Shown here one piece after another: positions 31,235 to 40,853 of a stretch of DNA of 64,000 nt (position 1 is the first letter of the stretch; every line of letters begins with the position of its first letter). The stretch covers positions 14,494 through 78,493 of the forward strand of contig CAZYWP010000001.1 in the NCBI GenBank assembly GCA_964651495.1, read 5' to 3'. The stretch is from CAZNVB01 sp964651495 (GTDB taxonomy: Bacteria; Acidobacteriota; Aminicenantia; Aminicenantales; UBA8522). Below the pieces are notes generated by a model. It had not been told where the DNA came from. It worked only from the letters and a program-made list of their open reading frames with translations, and searched no databases. Position numbers and translations under genes: made by a program.

Positions 31235-33013
31235 ATGGAAGACAAACCTTCGAGCAGACTCCACCGTTGGCCAAGGACGGTCTACTGCGGCCTCCTCCGG
31301 CCGGAACACCAGGGACAGGAGGTCACCCTCCTCGGCTGGGTCCAGCGCCTGCGGGACATGGGCAACCTTCTTTTCCTCGACCTGAGGGATCGTGAGGGCA
31401 TCGTCCAGGTCATCTTCTCCCCCGCCAAACCGGGCCTCCTGGAGGCGGCCAAAAAGCTCCGGCCGGAATATGTCGTCTGCGTGCGCGGCAGAGTGAGGAA
31501 AAGGGAGGTTGGGGCTGTTAACAAAGAGATGGCCACCGGCGAAGTGGAAGTCGAAGCCGGAGACCTCCAGCTGCTCAACGTCTCCAAGGTCCCGCCCTTC
31601 CAGGTCGCCGACCCGGTACAGGCCTCGGAAGAGCTGCGCATGAAGCACCGGTACATCGACCTGCGCCGGCCTTCCAAGCAGCGCGTCCTTCGTCTCCGCC
31701 ACGAAGCCGCCCAGCGCGGGCGCAACTTCCTGAGCCGCCAGGGATTCCTCGAGATCGAGACGCCGTTCCTGACCAAATCCACACCTGAAGGGGCGAGGGA
31801 TTATCTTGTTCCCAGCCGCATTTACAAGGGACGTTTTTACGCCCTTCCCCAGTCTCCGCAGATTTTAAAACAGACCCTGATGATAGCGGGCTGTGATCGC
31901 TACTTCCAGATCGTCCGCTGTTTCCGGGACGAAGACCTGAGGGCTGACCGCCAGCCGGAATTCACCCAGATCGACATCGAGATGAGTTTCGCCGACAGGG
32001 AAGACATCTACTCCCTGGTCGACGGCCTGATGGCTTCCGTCTTCGAGCTCGGCGGGGCAACCGTCCCGACGCCTTTCTCCCGCCTCACCTACGAGGAAAG
32101 CATGGACAGGTACGGGACCGATAAACCCGACTTGCGCATCGGAGCGGAAATCACGGACCTCAGCGCCGCTGCAGCCGGCCTGGAAGCGGAAATCATCCGC
32201 CGCGTCCTGGCCGAGGGCGGCGAGCTGAAGGGGTTGAGAGTCCCGGGCGGGGCCGGCCTTTCCCGGAGCCAGCTGGAAAAGACCGGCCGGAGGGCCCAGG
32301 AACTCGGAGCCAAGGGCATCATCTGGCTGAAAAAGCAGGACGGTTTCAGGTCCTCCCTGAAACTCACGGAATCTGAAGCGGGGCTCCTCTGGGAGAAAAT
32401 GCGTGCAGAAGAGGGGGATGTCGTACTGTTGGTGGCGGACAAACGGCAAGTCGCCCTGTTTGTCCTGGGAGTGCTGCGCCAGGAGCTTCTCGCCGGAACG
32501 GCCGGGAGCGGCCTCGCCTTCACCTGGATCACCGACTTTCCGCTCTTCGAGTGGAGCGAGGAGGAGAAGAAGATCGTCTCCGTCCACCACCCCTTCACGT
32601 CCCCGCTCGACGATGACCTCCACCTCCTCGACACGGACCCTTTGCGCGTCCGGGCCAAGGCGTACGACATCGTCCTCAACGGTTACGAGATCGGCGGCGG
32701 CTCTATCCGGATCCACGATTTCGCGCTGCAGCGGAGGATTTTTGGGCTGCTCGGGCTGAGCGAAAAAGAGACCGAGGAGAAATTCGGGTTCTTCCTGGAG
32801 GCGCTCGGTTACGGGACGCCGCCCCACGGCGGGATTGCCCTCGGGTTCGACCGCATCGTCATGCTGCTCGCCGGCGAAGAGTCCATCCGCGAGGTCATCC
32901 CCTTCCCCAAAACGACGAGCGCCCTCTGTCTCCTCACGGGTTCACCCTCGGAAGTGGGTGAAAAGCAGCTGGGCGAACTCGGAATCCGTCTGAATGGCAA
33001 GGCTGTCAAGTGA
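31235..33013 (+). CDS. aspS: Aspartyl-tRNA synthetase, bacterial type
   Basis: A 592-residue class II synthetase. An N-terminal OB-fold anticodon domain has VTLLGWVQRLRDMGNLLFLDLRDREG. The class II core has LEIETPFLTKSTPEGARDYLVPSR, CFRDEDLRADRQPEFTQIDIE and GIALGFDRIVMLL. A GAD insertion domain lies in between, giving the long bacterial form. It may be discriminating or also charge tRNA-Asn; the sequence alone does not decide. It starts 42 bases after hisS and converges on the thioredoxin-like gene with only 7 bases between. Confidence 0.96.
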   Translation: MEDKPSSRLHRWPRTVYCGLLRPEHQGQEVTLLGWVQRLRDMGNLLFLDLRDREGIVQVIFSPAKPGLLEAAKKLRPEYVVCVRGRVRKREVGAVNKEMATGEVEVEAGDLQLLNVSKVPPFQVADPVQASEELRMKHRYIDLRRPSKQRVLRLRHEAAQRGRNFLSRQGFLEIETPFLTKSTPEGARDYLVPSRIYKGRFYALPQSPQILKQTLMIAGCDRYFQIVRCFRDEDLRADRQPEFTQIDIEMSFADREDIYSLVDGLMASVFELGGATVPTPFSRLTYEESMDRYGTDKPDLRIGAEITDLSAAAAGLEAEIIRRVLAEGGELKGLRVPGGAGLSRSQLEKTGRRAQELGAKGIIWLKKQDGFRSSLKLTESEAGLLWEKMRAEEGDVVLLVADKRQVALFVLGVLRQELLAGTAGSGLAFTWITDFPLFEWSEEEKKIVSVHHPFTSPLDDDLHLLDTDPLRVRAKAYDIVLNGYEIGGGSIRIHDFALQRRIFGLLGLSEKETEEKFGFFLEALGYGTPPHGGIALGFDRIVMLLAGEESIREVIPFPKTTSALCLLTGSPSEVGEKQLGELGIRLNGKAVK

Positions 33014-33020
33014 AGCCCGG

Positions 33021-34580
33021 CTATTCGACCCTGGCGACGGCGGCGTTGTAGACTTTTTTGGTCAGACCGTCCTGGAGGAAGAAGACCACCAGCAGCCGGG
33101 TCCGGTCGATCCGGCTGTGCCTTTCCTCGAAAGTGAATCCCTTCTCCTTTTCATGCTCCGTGAGCCGAGCCTCGGCATCCTTCTCAGCCTGGACGATATT
33201 GAACCGGGCGTTTTTGTCCTTCGCCGCGGCCCGGTCGAGGGTCAGGAAATCGCGGACGACCATCTTGTGGAAGACGATGCCGTTGCCGCCCCGGTATTTT
33301 TCTTCTGCCTGGACAAGGGCAAATTGATAATCGACTCCGGCGAGGTCTTTGTCGGCGGAGAACTTGACCTTGATATCGTCCCCGGCCAGCTTGGCGCTGA
33401 CCTTCAATTGCAATTCTGATTGAGTATAAACCCGGGCTTTGACCTCCGCCGCGTACTGCTTATATTTTTCTTCCGCCATCTGCCTAGCTCCTCCGCCGCC
33501 GGCCCGGCTCTCACCGTCGAAAAATACCGCCGGTGTGCTATTGACGCCGTAAAAACGCCCTCTCCGGCGCGTGGCCATGTTCATGATCGGGTCGGGCCGG
33601 GGAATGGGAAGGTGATACTCGAGGACGGCCAAATGCTCCGGCCCGTAGGACTCGATCAGCCCATCGAACCCCAGGTCGGCGGCGACGCAGGGCGGGCACT
33701 CCGAGCCGGTGAACAGTTCGGCCAGCACCGTCTTCCCTTTCCACTCCTTGGACGGCTCAAAATGCTCCACCGGAAAGGGCAGCTGTCGCTGCCGGGCTTC
33801 GAGCCCTGCTTCGAACCCTTCGCTCGAGCCGTTGACTTTAATCCAATATTCCCGGGCTTTTTCGGCCGCGTCTTCAAAGCTCTCCGCCGCCGCCCGCAGG
33901 AAGGAATCCAAAGCCTCTTTGTTTTTTCCCATCGCTCCGAGAGTGGACCCGAGGAGATAATCATATGTCTTCTCCTGCATCCCCCCGGACTTGACGTAAT
34001 CCTGCAGACATTTTTGCGACTTTTCCGCCTGGCCTTCGTTCAGGTAGGCCATGGCCAGCGCTAAATAAAGCGTCGGCGCGTTGGACCTGGCATAATCCCG
34101 TTGGTCGGGCGGGATGGTCTTGACGAATTCCGGGTCGGAGGCCAGCTTCAGACCGTCGGCGACGTACTCCTCCACCGCCTTGGTGACCTTCTTTTTATCG
34201 AACTGAGCGATGTTTTTATGCCTGAGGATCTGCATCGAAGCGCTGTAGTAAGAAAAAATCCGGCCTGTGCCCTGGGCCGACTGAAGAACCGGTTGTTGCA
34301 GCTTGACGATCGCATCCACGTCGGGCGCCAGCCCGATCCTAGCCACGGAGATCGCGCTATCGATAGCGGCGGCATACCGGCTCTGAGGATAGGCAGCCTT
34401 GATCCTTTCCAGCTCTTTGATCCGGGCATTGAGGTCCTCGATCCGGATGGCACTCATCAGCTCTTTATATTCCGGCGGCTGTTGTCCCGGCCGGGTTTGG
34501 ACGCTGAGAGCCGGCCCGGCGACGGCCATGGACAAGAGCAAAATAAAAAACCAGACTTGCCCCGGGGCTTTCTTCATCAT
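33021..34580 (-). CDS. Exported TPR plus thioredoxin-like protein
   Basis: A 519-residue protein with a signal peptide (VWFFILLLSMAVAGPALS), an alpha-helical N-terminal half with TPR-like repeats (LYLALAMAYLNEGQAEKSQKCL, LGSTLGAMGKNKEALDSFL), then a thioredoxin-fold segment whose active site is ECPPC in FTGSECPPCVAAD (~residues 291-296). A NSTPAVFFDG stretch carries the usual cis-Pro. The last 130 residues are beta-rich. It is probably a periplasmic disulfide or thiol protein, with redox direction unknown. It is not the short DsbA or TlpA type. Confidence 0.72.
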   Translation of the reverse strand: MMKKAPGQVWFFILLLSMAVAGPALSVQTRPGQQPPEYKELMSAIRIEDLNARIKELERIKAAYPQSRYAAAIDSAISVARIGLAPDVDAIVKLQQPVLQSAQGTGRIFSYYSASMQILRHKNIAQFDKKKVTKAVEEYVADGLKLASDPEFVKTIPPDQRDYARSNAPTLYLALAMAYLNEGQAEKSQKCLQDYVKSGGMQEKTYDYLLGSTLGAMGKNKEALDSFLRAAAESFEDAAEKAREYWIKVNGSSEGFEAGLEARQRQLPFPVEHFEPSKEWKGKTVLAELFTGSECPPCVAADLGFDGLIESYGPEHLAVLEYHLPIPRPDPIMNMATRRRGRFYGVNSTPAVFFDGESRAGGGGARQMAEEKYKQYAAEVKARVYTQSELQLKVSAKLAGDDIKVKFSADKDLAGVDYQFALVQAEEKYRGGNGIVFHKMVVRDFLTLDRAAAKDKNARFNIVQAEKDAEARLTEHEKEKGFTFEERHSRIDRTRLLVVFFLQDGLTKKVYNAAVARVE

Positions 34581-34699
34581 CTCACCTCCACAAGCGCTGT
34601 GACTGCGTTGACATCAATGCTCCCTTTCTTCTCCCCCGTCCTGAACGCCGGGGTCGAAGAACGAGGCCCTCGTCCCGACGGCCGGAAAAAGCCCGGGAC

Positions 34700-36535
34700 T
34701 TACTTATCCGCCAGGGCATAAGTTGTCAGATAAGCAAGCTGGGAAACCTTTGCCATCAAATCGCCGCTGACCTTTACTACGCTGTCGCTCGTCTCATGGT
34801 AATCCTGGTGCATGCTGGTGATCACGAAAACCCAGGGAACCTTGACCGGGGCGAAGGACTCGTGGTCGCTTCCGCCCATGCTGCGTTCCATACGCCCCCG
34901 GGACTCGCGCAGGAATAGGTCGAGCCCGACATATTGATCGGCCTCTCGGATAATCTCGGCCAGGCCGGCGTCCGCCGAGAACGAGACAGGCAGGAAGTTG
35001 GCCGGCTTGACTTTCTTGAACGCTTCGTTTTCGATCGGTATGTTCATCATCCGCGCCATCGGCCGGAGCGTCGTTTCATCATAGGGCCGGCTGATCATGT
35101 CCATGTTGAAGTAGGCTACGGTCTTCTCGATGGGGAACGGAGGATTCATCACATAATACCGCGACCCAAGGAGGCCTTCCTCTTCCCCGGTCCAGAGAGC
35201 GAACAGGACGGACCGCTTGGGCTTCTCCGGGTTCATGGCGAACGCCCTGGCCAGGTTCATGACACCGACGGACCCGGACCCGTTGTCATCGGCGCCATTA
35301 AAAACATAGTCTCCCCGTTTTCCCAGGTGATCGAGGTGAGCACCCACTACGGCCAGCTCATTTTTGAGGTTCGGGTCGGATCCCTCGACGTAGGCCAGGA
35401 CATTGCGACACCACAAGAGCTCCGCTTTGGCCGTCGTATTGATCGTCAGGCGGGTCCCCGCGAGTTCCGTTGAAACCGGCTTGCCCCCGGTCTCGATCTT
35501 CTGCTTCAGGTCGTCAATTTTCTGACCGGAAGCCTCGAGCACAGCGTTGGCCATCTCCCGGGTAATCTCGATTACCGGAGAGCCTTCCCAGGGCATCCTC
35601 TGGGCGGCCCCGGGTAGCGAAATGCGCCGACGGGGCATGTTAATGATCGGCCACTCGTCGTTGACTCGCCTCGGCCTGGCCAGGCTGTTGAACATGTCGC
35701 TGTCCTTGCTCGTGTTTTGAACCTGGAGAATGGCCACGGCGCCCAGCTTGACGATTTCCTGTGTTTTGTTGAACCCGCCTCCGCCCCTGGCGAACGGCAT
35801 CATCGGAGCGGCGGGGAAATACTTTTCTTTGAGTTCTTTGTCCTTTTGAAACGGCGATGCGGGATTGTCTTTACCCGGAGCCTCGGAAAGGATCAGGACG
35901 ATTTTGCCCTTGACGTCAAGATTCTTGAACTCATCCCAGCCAATCTCCTTCTCTGTGATTCCGTAACCGGCGAAAACAACCGGAGCAGAAAAGGAATCAG
36001 CCAGGCCGAGCCTGGTCGTGAAGTCGATGTCCGGCCGGAATGTCCGGGTTTTGGTCAGGCCGCCCGCTTTGACCTCGAGGCTGATCTCCGAGGACGAATC
36101 GGTGAGCTCTTTCAGGGCGAATTCCTGGAGATAGCTTCTCTCGCGGGGCGCCGGTCCGCCCTCGCCCCTCCCCCTTCTCATCATGCCGAACATGCGGACC
36201 ATGCCCGGCTGGTCGCCCGCCGGTTTCAGTTTCCAGAGGGCGAACAACGAGGCGGCGTATTCCGCGGCCAGCTGATAGCCGCGAGTTGCGACCTCGCGGC
36301 CCTCCATCAGGTCCGACGAGATATAGGAGAGCATGGCGATCGAATCCTTGGCCGTGATGCTTTCAAACCCGGGTCTAAGTCTGTCCGGCACGGTCAGCGG
36401 CTTTTCCATCTGGACCAGGTTTTTCTGGATGTCCTCAGGCTTCGGCTGCTGCGCTTGCTGCGGGGGAGTCTGAGCGCTCAGCACAAAAACCGTAAAGAAA
36501 ATCAGAAGAGCCGACGGGATCGCCTTTTTCATCAT
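34700..36535 (-). CDS. Exported M28-family zinc aminopeptidase with PA domain
   Basis: A 611-residue secreted peptidase: signal peptide (AIPSALLIFFTVFVLSA), a PA-like insert (~180-330), then the M28 core with all five metal ligands visible: VVGAHLDHLG, NGADDNGSGS, WTGEEEGLLG, NMDMIS and GGSDHESF. It likely removes N-terminal residues from peptides in the periplasm or outside. ATG 36535 is chosen because GAGGAG lies 7 bases upstream; the longer reading to 36592 has no such site. A second candidate TetR site lies ~200 bases upstream. Confidence 0.92.
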   Translation of the reverse strand: MMKKAIPSALLIFFTVFVLSAQTPPQQAQQPKPEDIQKNLVQMEKPLTVPDRLRPGFESITAKDSIAMLSYISSDLMEGREVATRGYQLAAEYAASLFALWKLKPAGDQPGMVRMFGMMRRGRGEGGPAPRERSYLQEFALKELTDSSSEISLEVKAGGLTKTRTFRPDIDFTTRLGLADSFSAPVVFAGYGITEKEIGWDEFKNLDVKGKIVLILSEAPGKDNPASPFQKDKELKEKYFPAAPMMPFARGGGGFNKTQEIVKLGAVAILQVQNTSKDSDMFNSLARPRRVNDEWPIINMPRRRISLPGAAQRMPWEGSPVIEITREMANAVLEASGQKIDDLKQKIETGGKPVSTELAGTRLTINTTAKAELLWCRNVLAYVEGSDPNLKNELAVVGAHLDHLGKRGDYVFNGADDNGSGSVGVMNLARAFAMNPEKPKRSVLFALWTGEEEGLLGSRYYVMNPPFPIEKTVAYFNMDMISRPYDETTLRPMARMMNIPIENEAFKKVKPANFLPVSFSADAGLAEIIREADQYVGLDLFLRESRGRMERSMGGSDHESFAPVKVPWVFVITSMHQDYHETSDSVVKVSGDLMAKVSQLAYLTTYALADK

Positions 36536-36735
36536 GGTCTTACTCCTCTTCGAGACGAGCGATTTATCAGGTCTCACGATAAAGACCGCCAAATTAGCAC
36601 AATTTAGACGAAACGTCCATGCGCTTTCTTCCTAAGAACCCGCGCTAGAAGGACGAATTCCCGGCGGCAGAGAGGGGCTGTATTCGACAAATCGGGTCCG
36701 AGCAAGCTTTTCATAAATGACCTTGGCATTTATAT

Positions 36736-36749
36736 ATAACATATGTAAT
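36736..36749. promoter_or_regulatory. Candidate second TetR operator
   Basis: ATAAC-ATAT-GTAAT, the same half-site layout as the palindrome in the tetR promoter (ATAAC-N4-GTTAT). It lies between the tetR-like gene and the M28 peptidase, which may therefore be its target. Weaker than the promoter site and in AT-rich DNA, so chance is possible. Confidence 0.35.
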
Positions 36750-36812
36750 AATATCCGCCATGTCTCCTTGCCATCTCCGGTGTGATTTCCCCCTGTTCTC
36801 CAAGTATTCATT

Positions 36813-37457
36813 CTAACCTTGCGGCGGAAGGATGATTTTCTTTTCCAGGAGCAGCCGGGACCATTCTCGGGCGTTATCCGGGCTCTCACAGTCAGCGATT
36901 CCGGCGATCTCGGCGAAAATAAGGGTGTTAGCCGTGTTTTTGAGCAGTCGAATGATATTCTCGTTTGTCTTATCCAGCACCTGGCCGAAGATGACCTCCG
37001 TCGCCAACCCCATTGTATAGAGCCAGAACGAATCCCATAACCGCTTCAGCGATGTATCCGGGAGCCGGCGCAGCATTGTGTCCTCCTTCATATGGGTGCG
37101 CGCCGAGGCGTAAAAATCAGAGGAGATGCCCCGCCCACCGGCCTGAGAAAGGAGGAGCGCCCGGAAAAGATGAATCTCATCGCGCGCGAAAACCACGACC
37201 CCGATGCCGATATTCAGGAACCGGATATCGGTGAAGGCCTGCTCGGCTTCCTCTTCCATCAGATGGCGCGCCGAGTCGAGAACTCCTCGCCTGAGACTTC
37301 CCATAGAGCGGAAGGAATAATACACCGGCGCGACGGAGGATTCGAGATGCTTGGCCACGCTCCTGGCCGACAGGCCCTCCAGGCCATCCCGCCTGACAAT
37401 TTCAATCGCCGCTCTGAGAACGGAGGGTTGATCAAATGACACGTGTTTTGGACACAT
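36813..37457 (-). CDS. TetR/AcrR-family regulator
   Basis: A 214-residue regulator. The N-terminal DNA-binding helix-turn-helix is visible as VLRAAIEIVRRDGLEGLSARSVAKHLESSVAPVYYSFRSM (~12-51, read in parts). The C-terminal ligand domain is all-helical with no recognisable ligand class. It lies between two exported peptidase units on the same strand. Its promoter contains a palindrome in the spacer, so autoregulation is likely. Control of the M28 peptidase is possible. Confidence 0.85.
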   Translation of the reverse strand: MCPKHVSFDQPSVLRAAIEIVRRDGLEGLSARSVAKHLESSVAPVYYSFRSMGSLRRGVLDSARHLMEEEAEQAFTDIRFLNIGIGVVVFARDEIHLFRALLLSQAGGRGISSDFYASARTHMKEDTMLRRLPDTSLKRLWDSFWLYTMGLATEVIFGQVLDKTNENIIRLLKNTANTLIFAEIAGIADCESPDNAREWSRLLLEKKIILPPQG

Positions 37458-37478
37458 GGGAATCGCTCATCGGAAAAG

Positions 37479-37507
37479 ATTAAATAACAATCGTTATAAT
37501 ATGTCAA
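37479..37507 (-). promoter_or_regulatory. tetR promoter with an operator in its spacer
   Basis: TTGACA (37507-37502), 17-base spacer, TTTAAT (37484-37479) on the minus strand. The perfect half-sites ATAAC/GTTAT at 37484-37497 fill most of the spacer, so a bound dimer would block polymerase. Confidence 0.6.
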
Positions 37508-37575
37508 GCATTGCGACGGCTTCGACGGTCGCGGGCGCCAGAAAAAGAATCTATACTGACCGCCCCGATCGCACG

Positions 37576-39042
37576 CTACTCCGACTTGATTTCCTCCCCA
37601 GTCATCGGGTCCCTCAGGTTTATCCGATGGACTTTCCCGAATTTGTCCAGCGGACCCGCGAGCTTGTCGCCGCCCTTGTTGCAGGGTTCCCAATCGCCGA
37701 CGATCATGATGGCCATCTTGTCGGGATGGATGTATTTATTGGCCACCTCCATGACTTTTTCTTTGGTCACGCTCTGGACCCTGCTCCGGTAGTTTTTATA
37801 ATAATCCATGGGTTTCCCGGTCATCTCCAGGTTGGCGAAATTGGCCATGGTCGCCTGCGGCGACTGGAAGTTATCGGAGAAGCTTTCCAGGTAATAGTTG
37901 ATCGCGGTCTCCATCTCGTCTTCAGAAACAGCCTCTTTCCGGATTCTTTCCATCTCCGCTAAAATCAAAGAGATCGCGTATCCGACCGTGGCCGACTTGG
38001 TCTGGACGTAGCCGGAAAACGTGCCCGGGAATCCCCAGGTGTAGGTGAACCGGCTGCCCTGATTGTATGACAGGCCTTCATCCGACCGCACTTTTGTGGT
38101 GATCCGTGAAGTGAAGCTCCCACCGCCGAGGATGAAGTTCATCACCTGGACGGCATAGTAGTCGGGGTTGGTGTCCTCGATGCCCAGGTGGCCGAGGCTG
38201 ATGTAGCCCTGGTTGATCGCCTTCTGAATGAAGTAAACACCCGGTTCAACCGGGAGGAACTGTCTGGAGAACGTCGGCATGGTCAGCGTTTTATTCTTCC
38301 AGTTGGCAATGATCTTGTTGATTTTGCTTTTCAGCCCGGTCGTGTTGAAATCGCCGGCGGCCGTTAGGATGATATTCTTGGGGAAAAAGAATTGACTATG
38401 AAAAGCTTTGAGGTCGGCGGCGGCGATGCCCTCGTATGTTTTCCGGGTCGGTTGCCAGGTCAGGGGATGATCGCCGTACAGGAGACGCGCACCTTCGCGT
38501 GAGAGAACGGTGCTGGGCTGGTCGTTCGCCTGCCTGAGCTGTTCGATCAGCCGGGCCTTGCTGAGCAGGACGGCGGCTTCTCTGAATTCCGGGTTCATCA
38601 GGACATCGAAGAAGATACCTAGCCCCTCGTCAAGGTCTTTGCTCAGGACGGAAAGCGAGAGCGTGGCCGTGCGGTCGCTGACCAAGAAAGAGAGAGTGCC
38701 GCCGAGGAAGTCAATCCGCTCTTCGATGATGCTGCCGTCCGTGGTTTTTGTGCCGCCTTTGATCAGAGTGTCGCCCATCAGCGGCCCCATGCCCGCCTTT
38801 TCTTTGGGAACATAAAGGTTCCCGAAGTTGACCAGGGCGGAAATAGAGGCGAGCGGCAGGCTGTGGTCTTCCTGGATATACGCCCGGAGGCCGTTGGCCA
38901 GCGGTGTGCGGAACACTTTGGGGTCGGGCGGCTCGAATTTGAGGGGGGGAAATTTCAGGTCGGAGGGTTTCTCCACCTGGCTGAACCCGGTTCCCAGGCC
39001 CAGAAACAAGGCCGCGATGATCAGGCACAGTGTTTTTTTCAA
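37576..39042 (-). CDS. M16 peptidase, non-catalytic partner
   Basis: A 488-residue exported protein (signal LCLIIAALFLGLGTGFS) with the two-lobe M16 fold: LANGLRAYIQEDHSLPLASISALVNFG, LGGGSFTSRITTKVRSDEGLSYNQGS and YLESFSDNF are typical. At the place of the zinc motif HxxEH it has MGDTLIKGG, so it cannot hold catalytic zinc. It begins 4 bases inside the catalytic M16 gene, and the two very probably form a heterodimer in the periplasm, as with other bacterial M16B pairs. Confidence 0.88.
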   Translation of the reverse strand: MKKTLCLIIAALFLGLGTGFSQVEKPSDLKFPPLKFEPPDPKVFRTPLANGLRAYIQEDHSLPLASISALVNFGNLYVPKEKAGMGPLMGDTLIKGGTKTTDGSIIEERIDFLGGTLSFLVSDRTATLSLSVLSKDLDEGLGIFFDVLMNPEFREAAVLLSKARLIEQLRQANDQPSTVLSREGARLLYGDHPLTWQPTRKTYEGIAAADLKAFHSQFFFPKNIILTAAGDFNTTGLKSKINKIIANWKNKTLTMPTFSRQFLPVEPGVYFIQKAINQGYISLGHLGIEDTNPDYYAVQVMNFILGGGSFTSRITTKVRSDEGLSYNQGSRFTYTWGFPGTFSGYVQTKSATVGYAISLILAEMERIRKEAVSEDEMETAINYYLESFSDNFQSPQATMANFANLEMTGKPMDYYKNYRSRVQSVTKEKVMEVANKYIHPDKMAIMIVGDWEPCNKGGDKLAGPLDKFGKVHRINLRDPMTGEEIKSE

Positions 39043-40571
39043 GGCTGTCCTCCTTCCCTTCCCCCCATCTTCCTCTTGTAGATGGCTGTAAGGCTGTTGT
39101 CCTTAACGAAATATTTCGCCGCCACACGCCTGACATCCTCGCTGGTCATCTTTTTCAGCCCATCGAGGTCGGCGAGGATTGACTTCCAGCCGCGGTTAAG
39201 CTCGGCCCGGCCGACGCGGGAGGCCAGCCCCATCGAGCTCTGCAGGCTGCGGAGGAACATAGCTTCGGAGCGGTTTTTGGCCTTCTGGATCTCTTCCGGA
39301 GTCAGGCCGTCCTTTTTGATTTTTTCCACCTCGGCCCAGATCTCTTTTTCCAGCGTCTCGGGCTGAACGCCCTTATCAAGCCGCGGCATGGCGCTGAACT
39401 GGAAGGCTCCGACATACCATTGCGGCCGGCTGAAGGCAGAGGCGTTGACCGCCATTTCTTTTTCCTTGACCAGGATTTTATAGAGCCGTCCTGTGCCTCC
39501 TCCTCCCCCGCGCCCGCGGAAACCTCCGCCGCCCGCGCCGAGCGCATCGGCGAGGACCGCGAGCGGTCCCGTATCCGGATGGCCGTCCGGCGGCGTGTGG
39601 AACATCATCTGAAGACTGGTTGGCGCGGGCCCTTCCCCGTAGAGACGCTTTTCGCTGTACTGCGCCGGCTCGGAGGTCCTGATCGGCTCGACATCGGGCC
39701 CCTTCGGGATTCGGCCGAAATACATCTCGGCCAGGGCGATGATATTGGTAGGATTGACATCTCCAACGTAAATGGCCACCGCATTATTGGGGATGTAATA
39801 TTTGTCATGGAACTCGCTCATATCCTGCTTGGTGAACTTGCGCAGGTCGTCCATCCAGCCGATGACGTCCCAATGGTAAGGCGAAGCGGCGTAGAAAGCA
39901 GCGTTAACCTGTTCGCTGAAGAAATATCCGGGCCTGTTCTCGCTCAGCCGCCGCTCTTCCATAACGACGTCTTTCTCCGAGTAAAACTCCCGGAACTGGG
40001 CGCTCATCATCCGGTCGGATTCGAGGAGCATCTGCAGCTCGACCTTGTTCGAGGGAAGCGTGACGTAATAACCCGTGACCTCATTAGAGGTCGAGGCGTT
40101 GAGTCCCGTTCCTCCGTTCTTCATATACAGCTCCCATAACTGGTCCTTGATGATGTACTTTTTTTCCGCCTTCACGAGCTCATCCACCTCTTTTTGCCAC
40201 TGGGCGATTTTCTCGCTGTCGCCGCCGTCGGGATTCCAGTATTTTTCGCGGTAGATCTTATCCATCAGCCCGTCGATCTGCCGGTCGATGGCGCCGTCCG
40301 CCTCGAAATCCGTCACGCCCATCATTTTCGTTCCTTTGAACATCATATGCTCATGAACATGGGCGATTCCGGTGATGCCGGGACGCTCGTTGATCGAGCC
40401 CACCTTGAAGTAGACGTGACATACCACGCGGGGTACGCCGGGAGTCTTGATCATCAGGATCTTCATCCCGTTTGCCAGCGTGTGCTCTTTGACGTCGAGA
40501 GTGACCTCGGCGGAAAAAGCTGAAAACGCCAGGACAATAAAAACAAAGATCAGTGTCCAGGTCCTTTTCAT
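39039..40571 (-). CDS. M16 zinc peptidase, catalytic subunit
   Basis: A 510-residue exported insulinase-type peptidase with signal TLIFVFIVLAFSAFSA. The zinc motif HVHEH (HxxEH) is at ~70-74, and the third ligand is probably a Glu in DVVMEERRLSENRPG. A family-typical R/Y substrate-binding region lies in the C-terminal half. It carries a lysine-rich insertion around residues 100-150. ATG 40571 is chosen on AGGAGG 4 bases upstream; the longer frame to 40619 has no such support. It is followed by its inactive partner with a 4-base overlap. Confidence 0.9.
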   Translation of the reverse strand: MKRTWTLIFVFIVLAFSAFSAEVTLDVKEHTLANGMKILMIKTPGVPRVVCHVYFKVGSINERPGITGIAHVHEHMMFKGTKMMGVTDFEADGAIDRQIDGLMDKIYREKYWNPDGGDSEKIAQWQKEVDELVKAEKKYIIKDQLWELYMKNGGTGLNASTSNEVTGYYVTLPSNKVELQMLLESDRMMSAQFREFYSEKDVVMEERRLSENRPGYFFSEQVNAAFYAASPYHWDVIGWMDDLRKFTKQDMSEFHDKYYIPNNAVAIYVGDVNPTNIIALAEMYFGRIPKGPDVEPIRTSEPAQYSEKRLYGEGPAPTSLQMMFHTPPDGHPDTGPLAVLADALGAGGGGFRGRGGGGGTGRLYKILVKEKEMAVNASAFSRPQWYVGAFQFSAMPRLDKGVQPETLEKEIWAEVEKIKKDGLTPEEIQKAKNRSEAMFLRSLQSSMGLASRVGRAELNRGWKSILADLDGLKKMTSEDVRRVAAKYFVKDNSLTAIYKRKMGGREGGQP

Positions 40572-40793
40572 TCGGCCTCCTTTCATAGGCAGGATTATAC
40601 GGAGAAACAGACGCCGCATTCAACGATAATTATTGTACCAAAGCGAGAACGGAAAGGATACCGTTACTCCAGCGGCCGGCGTGGTATTCCCACTTTTTGT
40701 CAACCCGAGACAAAAATCGTCAGGATGACCGCCAAAAAGCCCAACGATGACTCTTTAATTCATTTAATATCAGTTAGTTAATTTAGAATGCAA

Positions 40794-40810
40794 TGGCATA
40801 AAAATTGCAT
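40794..40810 (+). promoter_or_regulatory. Candidate sigma-54 promoter of the prepilin gene
   Basis: TGGCATA-AAAA-TTGCAT has GG (40795-40796) and GC (40807-40808) 12 bases apart. It lies about 35 bases before the predicted leader and 44 before the prepilin ATG. Inverted repeats AATGCAA (40787-40793) and TTGCATT (40805-40811) overlap the site. Sigma-54 control of pilin genes is known in Pseudomonas, Myxococcus and Geobacter, which supports the call. Confidence 0.7.
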
Positions 40811-40853
40811 TAAGATCGGTGCCGAGTTAAAGATATTCTGAAAGGATAGTCCT

